DNA of 64,000 nucleotides from Xylophilus sp. GOD-11R (GTDB lineage: Bacteria > Pseudomonadota > Gammaproteobacteria > Burkholderiales > Burkholderiaceae_C): the NCBI RefSeq assembly GCF_033546935.1, contig NZ_CP137854.1, positions 3,720,001 through 3,784,000 on the forward strand, read 5' to 3'. Positions within the stretch are counted from its first letter, which is position 1, and the number at the start of each line of letters is the position of its first letter. Below the pieces are notes generated by a model. That model saw nothing but the letters and a program-made list of their open reading frames with translations. It was not told the origin of the DNA and ran no database searches. A program made the position numbers and the translations under genes. This document shows positions 16,493 to 24,107 of this stretch, one piece after another.

Positions 16493-17794
16493 ATGCTGCA
16501 AGAAATTTCAAACGAACGTCCCCTCTCCGGCATCCGCGTGCTGGAGCTCAGCCACCTCATCGCCGGCCCGTATTGCGCGCAGATGCTCGCCGACGAAGGT
16601 GCCAGCGTGGTGAAGGTGGAGCCGCCCGGCGGCGAGCTGACCCGCAAGCGCGAACCCATGCGGCACGTGGGCGATGAGAAGGTCGCGGCCTATTACGCCT
16701 CGCTCAACCGGGGCAAGCGGAGTGTGGTGTTGGACCTGAAGAATCCGGCCGGACTCGACGTGATGGAACGCCTGCTCGCCTCTTGCGACGTCTTCGTCAC
16801 CAACATGCGGGTGGCCGCGCTGGAGCGGCTGGGCCTGCATCCGCAGGCGCTGCACCAGCGTTTTCCGAGGCTGATCGTGGCCTGCATCTCGGGCTTCGGC
16901 ATGGAGAACGCCGACGCCCACACCGGCCGCGCGGGCCTGGCCATGGTGGCAGAGGCGCTTTCCGGCGCCACCGGCCTCACCCGCGATCATTCGGGCAATC
17001 CGGTGTGGTGCGGCTTCGCGCTGGGCGACATCACTGCCTCGCTGTCGGCCCACGCGGCGATCCTGCTGGCCCTGCGGCAGCAGGAGCGGCACGGCATGGG
17101 ACGGGTGATCGACATCGGCCTGGTCGAATGCATGCTGCCAATGGTGTCGGTGGCCATGGGACGGGTGCAGGTCGAAGACCAGGCCTGTTCGGGCTTCTCC
17201 GGCTCCAACGGTTTTCACGGCGTGCCCTACGGCGCATTCCCCGCAGCCGACGGATTCGTCAACATCGGCGTCAACAGCGACGAGTTCTGGCGCCGCCTCT
17301 GCGGCGCCATGGGCCGACCCGAGCTCGGTACCGACGCACGCTACGCCACCTACGTGCAGCGCGCGCTGCGTCAGCAGGAGGTGCACGCCATCACCGAGCA
17401 ATACACCCGCGCTCACACGCGGGCCGAACTTACGGCGCAGCTGTCGGCAGCCGACGTGCCGGTGGCCGGCATCCTGAGCATGAACGAGGTCATCACCGAC
17501 GACTACCTGCGCGAGCGCGGCGCGGTGATGGATGTGGACGACGGCTACGGAGGCCGCTTCGTGCTGCCGGCCGACCCCGCCTGGCCGGCGCAGGACGGCG
17601 TGGTGCCGCGCATTCCGCGCCTGGGCGAACACCGCGATGCGGTGCTGCATCAGGAACTGGGCCTGCCGATCGAGGAAATCGACCGGCTCGAGCGGTCCGG
17701 CGCCTTTGGCGGCGCCGCCCCCCAGCGACCCGCCGCCAGCCCCGTCACGGCAGCCAGCACCGTCACGGCAGCCAGCACCGCCGCCGTGGAGTAA
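16493..17794 (+). CDS. CaiB/BaiF CoA-transferase homologue lacking the catalytic Asp
   Basis: A 433-residue family III CoA-transferase homologue with RVLELSHLIAGPYCAQMLAD, VVKVEPPGGE and NRGKRSVVLDLK. Where active members have Asp before the LIAQA-type helix, this protein has Ala (about residue 150, AGLAMVAEA). It may be a non-catalytic partner subunit or work differently. The C-terminus is a low-complexity Ala/Ser/Thr tail encoded partly by an exact 18-bp tandem duplication. It is followed 10 bp later by the MaoC gene and is probably co-transcribed with it. Confidence 0.85.
   Translation: MLQEISNERPLSGIRVLELSHLIAGPYCAQMLADEGASVVKVEPPGGELTRKREPMRHVGDEKVAAYYASLNRGKRSVVLDLKNPAGLDVMERLLASCDVFVTNMRVAALERLGLHPQALHQRFPRLIVACISGFGMENADAHTGRAGLAMVAEALSGATGLTRDHSGNPVWCGFALGDITASLSAHAAILLALRQQERHGMGRVIDIGLVECMLPMVSVAMGRVQVEDQACSGFSGSNGFHGVPYGAFPAADGFVNIGVNSDEFWRRLCGAMGRPELGTDARYATYVQRALRQQEVHAITEQYTRAHTRAELTAQLSAADVPVAGILSMNEVITDDYLRERGAVMDVDDGYGGRFVLPADPAWPAQDGVVPRIPRLGEHRDAVLHQELGLPIEEIDRLERSGAFGGAAPQRPAASPVTAASTVTAASTAAVE
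17743..17778. repeat. Exact 18-bp tandem duplication in the 3' end of a CDS
   Basis: The unit CGTCACGGCAGCCAGCAC occurs twice head-to-tail (17743-17760, 17761-17778), encoding a repeated VTAAST peptide at the end of the CoA-transferase homologue. Confidence 0.9.
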
Positions 17795-17804
17795 GCCGCC
17801 TACG

Positions 17805-18263
17805 ATGGATACCGGCCTCTACTTCGAGGAATACGACGAAAGCTGGACCTTCGAGACGCCGCCGGTCGCCATCACCGACGCACGCATCCAGGCCTTTGTC
17901 GAACTGCACGGCTTCTCCACCCCCACCTATACCGATCCCGGGTATATGCAGGCGGCCTATGGCGGCCGCCTGGCGCCCGGCCTTCTGGTGCTGTGTACCG
18001 CCGAAGGACAGGTGCTGTCGGCCGGGGTTACGCGGCGGCGCGGTATCTTCCTCATGGAGCTCACACCACGTTTCCTGCGACCGGTCCATGCAGGCGACAC
18101 CGTCGCCGGCCGCATCCGCTTCCAGTCGAAAAAACCCACGTCCAGGCCCGACCGGGGCGTGGTGGTCACGACACACGAAGTCGTCAACGGCCAGGGCGAG
18201 ACGGTGATCCGCTACGACGCCACCCGCATGATCCGCACCCGGGCCTTCGTCGAGCCAGGCTGA
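17805..18263 (+). CDS. MaoC-like dehydratase-family protein
   Basis: A 152-residue hot-dog-fold protein of the MaoC/R-hydratase type. Visible are FVELHGFSTPTYTDPGYMQA, the GGRLAPGLLVLC helix, and the C-terminal strand region VHAGDTVAGRIRF. In family enzymes Asp and His in the D-x-N-x-x-H region are catalytic. Here the equivalent stretch (TPTYTDPGY) has no obvious His, so hydratase activity is doubtful. It lies 10 bp downstream of the CoA-transferase homologue. Confidence 0.8.
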   Translation: MDTGLYFEEYDESWTFETPPVAITDARIQAFVELHGFSTPTYTDPGYMQAAYGGRLAPGLLVLCTAEGQVLSAGVTRRRGIFLMELTPRFLRPVHAGDTVAGRIRFQSKKPTSRPDRGVVVTTHEVVNGQGETVIRYDATRMIRTRAFVEPG

Positions 18264-18275
18264 AATCCAGCGCAC

Positions 18276-18303
18276 AAAAAAGCGGCCCCTTTGCAGGAGC
18301 CGC
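18276..18303 (-). terminator. Rho-independent terminator for the minus-strand operon ending at 18338
   Basis: A GCGGCCCC/GGAGCCGC stem with one mismatch and a 6-base loop is followed on the minus strand by six U residues. It could also act weakly for the plus-strand MaoC gene. Confidence 0.7.
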
Positions 18304-18337
18304 CCGGTCGGGTCGAGCCGCGTCGGCCTAAGCGCCC

Positions 18338-19576
18338 TCAGGCCCGCTGGCGCTGCTGCAACTCGTCGGCCACGTCGTTCTTGCGGATGTCGCGCAGGCC
18401 GGTCTTGCCGTGGTGACGGTCGGCAATCTTGTAGCCCAGCGCGTCCTCCGCGATCATGATCTTCTGCACGTTGGCCGAGCCCTCGCCGGTAAAGGCCAGG
18501 TCGGCATAGGAGCGCAGCCAGGAGACGCGGTACTCCGATGCGAGCCCGTAGCCGCCGAAGATCTGCATGGCCTTGTCTGCGCAGAACTTGGCAGTCTGCG
18601 AAGCGTGGTACTTGGCGATCGACGAAATGCGGTTGGAGGGCATCGAGTTGTCCATGCACCAGGCGGCCTTGTAGACCAGCGCCCGGCTCGCTTCGATGGC
18701 GACAGCCATTTCGGCGATGTCGGACTGGATCATCTGGAAACGGCCGATCGCCTGGCCGCGCAGCTCGCGCTCGTTGGCGTAGCGCACCGCGTCCTCGAAG
18801 CAGGCGCGCGCCACGCCGAGCGCCTTGCCGGCCACGGTCACCCGGCCCGGCTGCAGCGCCCGCATGATGATCTTGAAGCCGTCGCCCTCGGCGCCGAGGC
18901 GGTTCTCGACCGGCACGATGAAGTCGTCGAGAAACAGCACGTTGGTGCGCATGGCGTTCGACAAGCCCATCATCTCGATCGGCTCTGCCTTCCAGCCAGG
19001 GTACTTCCTGGGCTCCACGATGAAGGCGGTGACACCCTTGGCTCCGGCATCGCGATCGGTCTTGGCGAAGAGAATTCCGACATCGGTCTCGTTGGCCATG
19101 GAGGCCCACATCTTCTGGCCCGAGATGCGGTAGACGTCACCCTCGCGCCGCGCGAAGGTCTTCATGTTGCCCTCGGCGTCGGAGCCTCCGCCGGACTCGG
19201 TCAGCGACATCATGCCGATGGTCTTGCCGGCGATGAGGTTGGGCACGTAGCGCTCGATCTGTTCGGGCGTGCCGCCCAGGTAGATGCAGCTCGGACAGGT
19301 GGAGCCCTGCTGGTTGTTGCAGGCCGCGAAGCGCACGTCGATGCGCGCCATCTCCTCCTGGATCACCGTGGCGGCCATGTAGCCCATGTCGCTGCCGCCG
19401 ACCGATTCGGGGAACACGGCGCCATAGAGGCCGGCCTCGCCGGCCTTGCGCACCAGCTCGCGCGGGAATTCGCCGCGCTTCTCGTAGCCCTCCATCACGG
19501 GGGCCACTTCCTGGGTCATGAAACGGATGACCATGTCGCGCACGGCTTCGATTTCGGGGGTCATCGAGGGATCCAT
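18338..19576 (-). CDS. Acyl-CoA dehydrogenase
   Basis: A 412-residue FAD-dependent acyl-CoA dehydrogenase. It contains MSLTESGGGSDAEGNMKTFA, IFGGYGLASEYRVSWLRSYA, and a C-terminal FTGEGSANVQK where the family catalytic Glu region normally reads YEGT. An AAGGAG ribosome-binding site precedes the ATG at 19576. It follows the TctC gene by 31 bp and probably belongs to the operon starting at 21886. The extra C-terminal tail (RNDVADELQQRQRA) is not informative. Confidence 0.9.
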   Translation of the reverse strand: MDPSMTPEIEAVRDMVIRFMTQEVAPVMEGYEKRGEFPRELVRKAGEAGLYGAVFPESVGGSDMGYMAATVIQEEMARIDVRFAACNNQQGSTCPSCIYLGGTPEQIERYVPNLIAGKTIGMMSLTESGGGSDAEGNMKTFARREGDVYRISGQKMWASMANETDVGILFAKTDRDAGAKGVTAFIVEPRKYPGWKAEPIEMMGLSNAMRTNVLFLDDFIVPVENRLGAEGDGFKIIMRALQPGRVTVAGKALGVARACFEDAVRYANERELRGQAIGRFQMIQSDIAEMAVAIEASRALVYKAAWCMDNSMPSNRISSIAKYHASQTAKFCADKAMQIFGGYGLASEYRVSWLRSYADLAFTGEGSANVQKIMIAEDALGYKIADRHHGKTGLRDIRKNDVADELQQRQRA

Positions 19577-19607
19577 CTGGCTACTCCTTGGGTGTCGGTT
19601 CGTTCGT

Positions 19608-20588
19608 TCAATCTGCGCGGATGTTGGCGGCCTTGATGACCTGGCCCCAACGGTAGATGTCGTTCTTCACGCTGGCGCCCCAGGCCTGCGGATCGGCGAG
19701 TGCCGAAGTCAGGCCGAGCGTCTGGAACCGCTCCTGCACCGCCGGCGTGTTGACCACACGGGCGATGGCCTCGTAGAGCTGTACGACCACGGCCGGCGGG
19801 GTATTGGCCGGGACCATGTAGCCGTAGTTGCTCGACGGATCGAAATTGGGAAAGCCGGCTTCGATCATGGTGGGCACGCCGGGAAACGCAGCCACGCGCT
19901 GGGTGGCGGTGACCGCCAGCGCCCGCAAGTGGCCGCCGCTCACGCCCTGCAGTGCCTCGGGCTGGGTAGCGAAAAAGAAGTCGAGCCGACCACCGATGAG
20001 GTCGGGAATCACCGCCGCGTTGCCTTTGTAGGGCACATGCAGCGCACTGATGTTGGCCGCCCGCTTGAAGAGCTCGCCCGAGAGGTGGCCCAGCGAGCCG
20101 ACCGCACCGGATCCGAAAGTCAGCCCGCCGGGCCTGGCCTTGCCGGCGGCCACCAGGTCCGCGACGCTGCGGCCCGGAGCGTTCACCGAGGTGGTCAGGA
20201 CCAGCGTGGTGCTGGCCACACGGGCCACCGGGACGAAGTCGCGCAGCAGGTCGTAGCGCACGTTTTCCTTGAGCACCATGTTGACCGCCTGCGGCGTGGA
20301 GACCTGCAGGATCGTGTAGCCGTCAGGCGGGGTGCGTGCCGCGTATTCGGTACCCATGGCCGCGTCGCCACCGGGCCGGTTCTCCACGATCACCGGCTGG
20401 CCCAGGACCTCGCCCAACGGCGTGCTCAGAATGCGAGCCACCACGTCGCCGACGCCGCCGGCGACATACGGAACCACGATGCGGATCGATCGCGAGGGAT
20501 ATTTGTCCTGGGCCTGGACAGGGGCCAGTGGCAGGGCGCCGATCGCCATCACCAGGCAGGCCAACGCACTGCGGACGAAGCGGTTCAT
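19608..20588 (-). CDS. TctC/Bug-family tripartite tricarboxylate transporter substrate-binding protein
   Basis: A 326-residue periplasmic binding protein. A signal peptide (MNRFVRSALACLVMAIGALP, cleavage after VQAQ) precedes the mature start DKYPSRSIRIVVPYVAGG. Bug-family motifs include VENRPGGDAAMGTEY, HVPYKGNAAVIPDL and PTMIEAGFP. It lies between the iron-ADH-like and acyl-CoA dehydrogenase genes, suggesting it binds the acid those enzymes handle. No TctA/TctB membrane subunit is nearby. Confidence 0.93.
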   Translation of the reverse strand: MNRFVRSALACLVMAIGALPLAPVQAQDKYPSRSIRIVVPYVAGGVGDVVARILSTPLGEVLGQPVIVENRPGGDAAMGTEYAARTPPDGYTILQVSTPQAVNMVLKENVRYDLLRDFVPVARVASTTLVLTTSVNAPGRSVADLVAAGKARPGGLTFGSGAVGSLGHLSGELFKRAANISALHVPYKGNAAVIPDLIGGRLDFFFATQPEALQGVSGGHLRALAVTATQRVAAFPGVPTMIEAGFPNFDPSSNYGYMVPANTPPAVVVQLYEAIARVVNTPAVQERFQTLGLTSALADPQAWGASVKNDIYRWGQVIKAANIRAD

Positions 20589-20722
20589 TCCATGTCTCCT
20601 TCTTTATGAATGGCCTGGCGGAGCCGGCCGGGTCGCTCATCGATTCTCGAAGTCGCTACCCCTGGCTGTCGAGTCGGCTTTTGTGGAGTCAGCGGTAAGC
20701 AAAGCTGACCGGCACCGCGGCA

Positions 20723-21886
20723 TTACCAGGCGGCCTGCAGCAACTCCAGCACCTCGTCGGCATGGACCACCGTGCGCGGGTTGCGGCTGATGAACCAGTC
20801 CGACATCGCCGCCTCGGCTATCTCCGGCAGATGCGTCTGCTCGATGCCGATCTCGCGCAGACGGCGCGGCACCGCCAGTCCGGCCAACAGCGCCTGCAGG
20901 GTCTCCACGGCATCGCCTGCGCCCAGCGCCTCGGCCACCCGCGGGCGCCGAGCGGCCGTGGCGCTGGCGTTGAAGCCCAGCGTGTAAGGCAGCACGATGG
21001 CGTTGACGATGCCGTTCGACGCGGTGCTGCGGCGGCCGATGGCATGGGCCAACACCGAAGCCAGCCCGCCGCCCGACTGCTCGGTACCGCGCCCACACAG
21101 CACCGCCGACACGGCCAGGGCCGCGCGCGCAGCGGGGTCGTCTTCGCCCCGTCCGCCAAGGTGCCTGGCCACCAGCCGAATCGCCTGCATCAGCCACGCC
21201 TCGGAGAACGGATCGCAGCGCGGCGTCTCCAATGCCTCGATGGCGGTCGACAGCGTGTTGAGGCCCGCCTCCAGCACCAGCGATGGCGGCGCGCTGGCCA
21301 GCAGGCCGGGATCGAGAGCGATGGCGCGGGCCCGGGTCTTGGGATCGAACAGTGCCATGCGGCGTCCGCTCGCCGGGTCGTGTACCGCGCTGCCGGCCTT
21401 GACGAAGGCGGTGCTCGGCGTGGTTGGCACGACGAACTGCGCGAGCTTGGGCGCCGACAGTCGCGGGCTGTCGAAGCGACCGTCGGGCAGCCGGCGGGTA
21501 CACAGCTCCTCGGCTGGACGCTCCTCGGCCAATAGGATCGCCGCCGCCCGCCCCGTCACCGCCGCCGAGCCCCCGCCCACTGCAATCACGGCATCGGCCT
21601 GCAGCGCGTGCAGGCGGGCAGCGACTTCGGCCACTGCGGGCATCGGGCTGTCTGGCTTGACTGCATGGCTCTCGCCCACCAGCACATCGCCGAGCGCATC
21701 GCGCAGCGCCTGCAGGGCCGGCGACGCACCGACCGAGCGGCCGGTGACGACGACCGCCCGGCTGCAGCCGGCACGTCGCACCTCCTGCGCCAGCGCCGCA
21801 AGGCTCCGAACGCCGCAATGCAGCCGCAACTCGGGCGCCAGGTACTGGAAATCGGAAAAGTGGGGATGGGGGAAAACGCTGTGCAT
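20723..21886 (-). CDS. Iron-containing alcohol dehydrogenase/maleylacetate reductase family protein with degenerate metal site
   Basis: A 387-residue protein with the family fold. The NAD-loop is IAVGGGSAAVTGRAA, then VVPTTPSTA, then AGLNTLSTAIEALE, then LAHAIGRRSTASNGIVNAIV. In metal-dependent members these last two motifs read G-D-x-L-x-H-A and H-A-x-x-H...H-G. Here the Asp is Asn210, the first His is Thr214 and the final His is Asn291; only His281 remains. Metal-dependent dehydrogenase activity is therefore doubtful. The gene is first in a minus-strand operon and is divergent from a LysR gene. Start 21886 (MHSVFPHPHF). Confidence 0.82.
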   Translation of the reverse strand: MHSVFPHPHFSDFQYLAPELRLHCGVRSLAALAQEVRRAGCSRAVVVTGRSVGASPALQALRDALGDVLVGESHAVKPDSPMPAVAEVAARLHALQADAVIAVGGGSAAVTGRAAAILLAEERPAEELCTRRLPDGRFDSPRLSAPKLAQFVVPTTPSTAFVKAGSAVHDPASGRRMALFDPKTRARAIALDPGLLASAPPSLVLEAGLNTLSTAIEALETPRCDPFSEAWLMQAIRLVARHLGGRGEDDPAARAALAVSAVLCGRGTEQSGGGLASVLAHAIGRRSTASNGIVNAIVLPYTLGFNASATAARRPRVAEALGAGDAVETLQALLAGLAVPRRLREIGIEQTHLPEIAEAAMSDWFISRNPRTVVHADEVLELLQAAW

Positions 21887-21919
21887 GGTGCAGACAGCCG
21901 AGGCTGCAATGGGGTTCAA

Positions 21920-21942
21920 ATCGACTGCTTCATGCAATCGAT
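21920..21942. promoter_or_regulatory. Candidate LysR operator in the 20723/22005 divergent promoter
   Basis: ATCGA-N13-TCGAT forms a dyad with the T...A symmetry expected of LysR sites. It lies in the 118-bp gap between the divergent ADH-like and LysR genes. Confidence 0.45.
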
Positions 21943-22004
21943 ATGCCACGGAGGCAGGGCATGCTTGTTGCGATGCGAACGGCCTTGCCGCCACTGCCCG
22001 ACTC

Positions 22005-22970
22005 ATGGAACTGCGTCACCTCCGATATTTCATAGCCGCGGCCGAAGAGGAACATTTCGGCCGCGCGTCCGAACGGCTGCACGTCACGCGGCCGGCGGTT
22101 TCCCAGATCATCGCGGACCTGGAGGACGAGCTCGGAACGCTGCTTTTCGAGCGCCTGCCGCAGCACGTCAAGCTGACCGCCGCCGGCCGCGCCTTCCTGC
22201 CGCAGCTGCAGGCCATCATGGTCGAGCTGCAGGAGGCGGTGGCCCTCACCAAGCGGGTCGGACAGGGCAAGTGCGGCAGTCTCAACATCGCCTACGGCAA
22301 CCTCACCCTGCTCCACTCGCTGTTCAAGGCCACCATCAAGCGTTTCAGCGAGCGGTATCCCGAAGTCGCCCTGCACCTGGTGGAGTTGCCCAGCTTCCAG
22401 CAGCCCAAGGCGCTGACCGATGGTCGGGTGCAGGCAGGCTTCATGCATTTCGGCCCCGACCCCGGCCTGCTCACCCGCCGCCGCGCCGACGGTTTGCCAC
22501 CGGCAGAGCAGACGCAGCTCGACTGGTTTCCGATCCAGACTGGCAGCCTGGGCGCGGTGGTGCCGCGCGACCACCGGCTCGCCGGCCGCGCGTCGGTCAC
22601 CTTGGCCGAGCTGGCCGACGAACGCTTCGTGGTCGTCCCGCAATCGAGCAGCAGCCCCGGCTATGGCGCGATCTACGCGCTTTGCCAGAAGGCGGGCTTC
22701 GAGCCCAACGTGATCCAGGAAGTGAGCTCCATCACTTCGCAGCTGAACCTCGTGTCTGTCGGCATGGGCATCGGGCTGGCGGTGATCGGCGAGCACTTCG
22801 CCTATCCGCCCAGCCTGGCGGTGGTGCCGCTGCACGGGGTCGACTACACCACCAACTTCGTCTTCGGATGGTCGCGCGGGCGGACCGATCCGGTGCTGGA
22901 GCGCATGGTGCAAGTGGTGAAGGAAGTGGCCGCCGAGCTTCAGGCGCAGCCGCCCGATCAGCGCCCCTGA
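22005..22970 (+). CDS. LysR-family transcriptional regulator
   Basis: A 321-residue LysR regulator starting MELRHLRYFIAAAEEEHFGR with the HTH segment TRPAVSQIIADLEDELG and an effector domain. It is a close paralogue of the 12264-13202 regulator. Its 3' end overlaps the convergent enoyl-CoA hydratase gene by 13 bp. It probably controls the divergent ADH-like/TctC/acyl-CoA dehydrogenase operon through the dyad at 21920. Confidence 0.93.
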   Translation: MELRHLRYFIAAAEEEHFGRASERLHVTRPAVSQIIADLEDELGTLLFERLPQHVKLTAAGRAFLPQLQAIMVELQEAVALTKRVGQGKCGSLNIAYGNLTLLHSLFKATIKRFSERYPEVALHLVELPSFQQPKALTDGRVQAGFMHFGPDPGLLTRRRADGLPPAEQTQLDWFPIQTGSLGAVVPRDHRLAGRASVTLAELADERFVVVPQSSSSPGYGAIYALCQKAGFEPNVIQEVSSITSQLNLVSVGMGIGLAVIGEHFAYPPSLAVVPLHGVDYTTNFVFGWSRGRTDPVLERMVQVVKEVAAELQAQPPDQRP

Positions 22971-23746
22971 AACTTCGGCGTGCGCTTCTCCTTGAAGGCC
23001 GCCACCGCTTCGCGATGGTCCTCGCTGGTCCGCACGATGGGCAGGTTGGCCGCGACGATTTCCTGCGCAGTGGCCAGATCCTTGTCGAGACCGAAACGCA
23101 TGACCCGTTTGATCAGCTGCACCGACAGCGGCGCACCATCGGCCACGCGCCGCGCGAAGGCGTAGGTGCCGGCCATCAGCTCCTCGTCGGCGAACACCTT
23201 GCTCACCAGGCCGATACGTTCGGCCTCGCGCGCATCGACCCAATCGGCGGTCCAGAACATCTCCAGCGCCTTGGCCCAACCCACGATACGCGGCAGCAGA
23301 TAGGCGCCGCCCACGCCGGGGATCAGGCCCATGCGGGCATAGGTCTCGGCAAAGCGCGCGCTCTCTGCGGCAAAACGTATGTCGCAAGCCAGCGCGATGT
23401 CGAGCCCGCCGCCGGTGGCCATGCCGTTGAGCGCGCAGATCACCGGCTTGTCGATCTCCCAGATCTTGCGCGGCAACCGCTGCGCTCCTTCGGCCACGCG
23501 CGTCTTGATGCGCTCTGCACTCATCGCCGCCGAGGCAGAGAAGGTCTCGACATCGCCGCCGGTGGTGAAGGCCCGGCCGGTGCCGGTCATCACGATCACC
23601 CGCACCTCGGGATCGGTGCGGCACAGCTCCAGCGTGTTGATCCATTCCTCGAGCATCTCGTCGGTGAAGGCGTTCAGCTTTTCGGGGCGGTTGACGGTGA
23701 TGGTTGCAATGCCATCGTCCACCTTCAACATCAATTGTTCTGACAT
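22958..23746 (-). CDS. Enoyl-CoA hydratase/isomerase family protein
   Basis: A 262-residue crotonase-fold protein with AFTTGGDVETFS and NGMATGGGLDIALACD oxyanion-hole segments. The catalytic region ETYARMGLIPGVGGAYLLPR lacks the standard PEV Glu but keeps GxGG. The ATG at 23746 has an AGGAGAT ribosome-binding site, with a sigma-54 promoter about 80 bp upstream (23838-23852). It converges with and slightly overlaps the LysR gene. Confidence 0.9.
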   Translation of the reverse strand: MSEQLMLKVDDGIATITVNRPEKLNAFTDEMLEEWINTLELCRTDPEVRVIVMTGTGRAFTTGGDVETFSASAAMSAERIKTRVAEGAQRLPRKIWEIDKPVICALNGMATGGGLDIALACDIRFAAESARFAETYARMGLIPGVGGAYLLPRIVGWAKALEMFWTADWVDAREAERIGLVSKVFADEELMAGTYAFARRVADGAPLSVQLIKRVMRFGLDKDLATAQEIVAANLPIVRTSEDHREAVAAFKEKRTPKFQGR

Positions 23747-23837
23747 CTCTGCAATCTCCTGGTTCTATCTGGCGCGTATCGGCGCTGATGGGGGACGGCT
23801 GCCGCTGCGGCCATGCTGCCCTGCCACGAATCACGCC

Positions 23838-23852
23838 GCAAGCCGTGTGCCA
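23838..23852 (-). promoter_or_regulatory. Sigma-54 promoter of the enoyl-CoA hydratase gene at 22958-23746
   Basis: The minus strand reads TGGCACACGGCTTGC. The predicted +1 is near 23826, an 80-base leader. Confidence 0.85.
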
Positions 23853-23938
23853 CGCGAGGACGCGTCGCGTGGCCGGGGTATTGCAGCCGCATTGGGACGC
23901 CAGCGGATTTCTTCTGATCGCGTCCACGCGGCACGATC

Positions 23939-23955
23939 TGTCGTCGGCACGCACA
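23939..23955. promoter_or_regulatory. Candidate shared enhancer site
   Basis: TGTCGTCGGCACGCACA lies 86 bp from each of the divergent sigma-54 promoters at 23838-23852 and 24042-24056, and resembles the site at 12151-12167. Apart from this and the two promoters, I see nothing else in the 361-bp gap. Confidence 0.4.
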
Positions 23956-24041
23956 CGGCCGTGTGCAGGGACGACACCGCCACGTCGTCGCTGGCAGCGC
24001 GGGCCGCCATGCCCGGGAGTGGCAAGCCGTTACCTCATCGC

Positions 24042-24056
24042 TGGCACACCGCTTGC
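24042..24056 (+). promoter_or_regulatory. Sigma-54 promoter of the hydroxyacyl-CoA dehydrogenase/thiolase operon
   Basis: TGGCACACCGCTTGC on the plus strand, near-identical to the element at 14289. The predicted +1 is near 24068. Confidence 0.85.
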
Positions 24057-24107
24057 GCAAACGCTCCTTTCCCCAAACGGCGCGATGCGCGCCACGGAGC
24101 AGACAAG

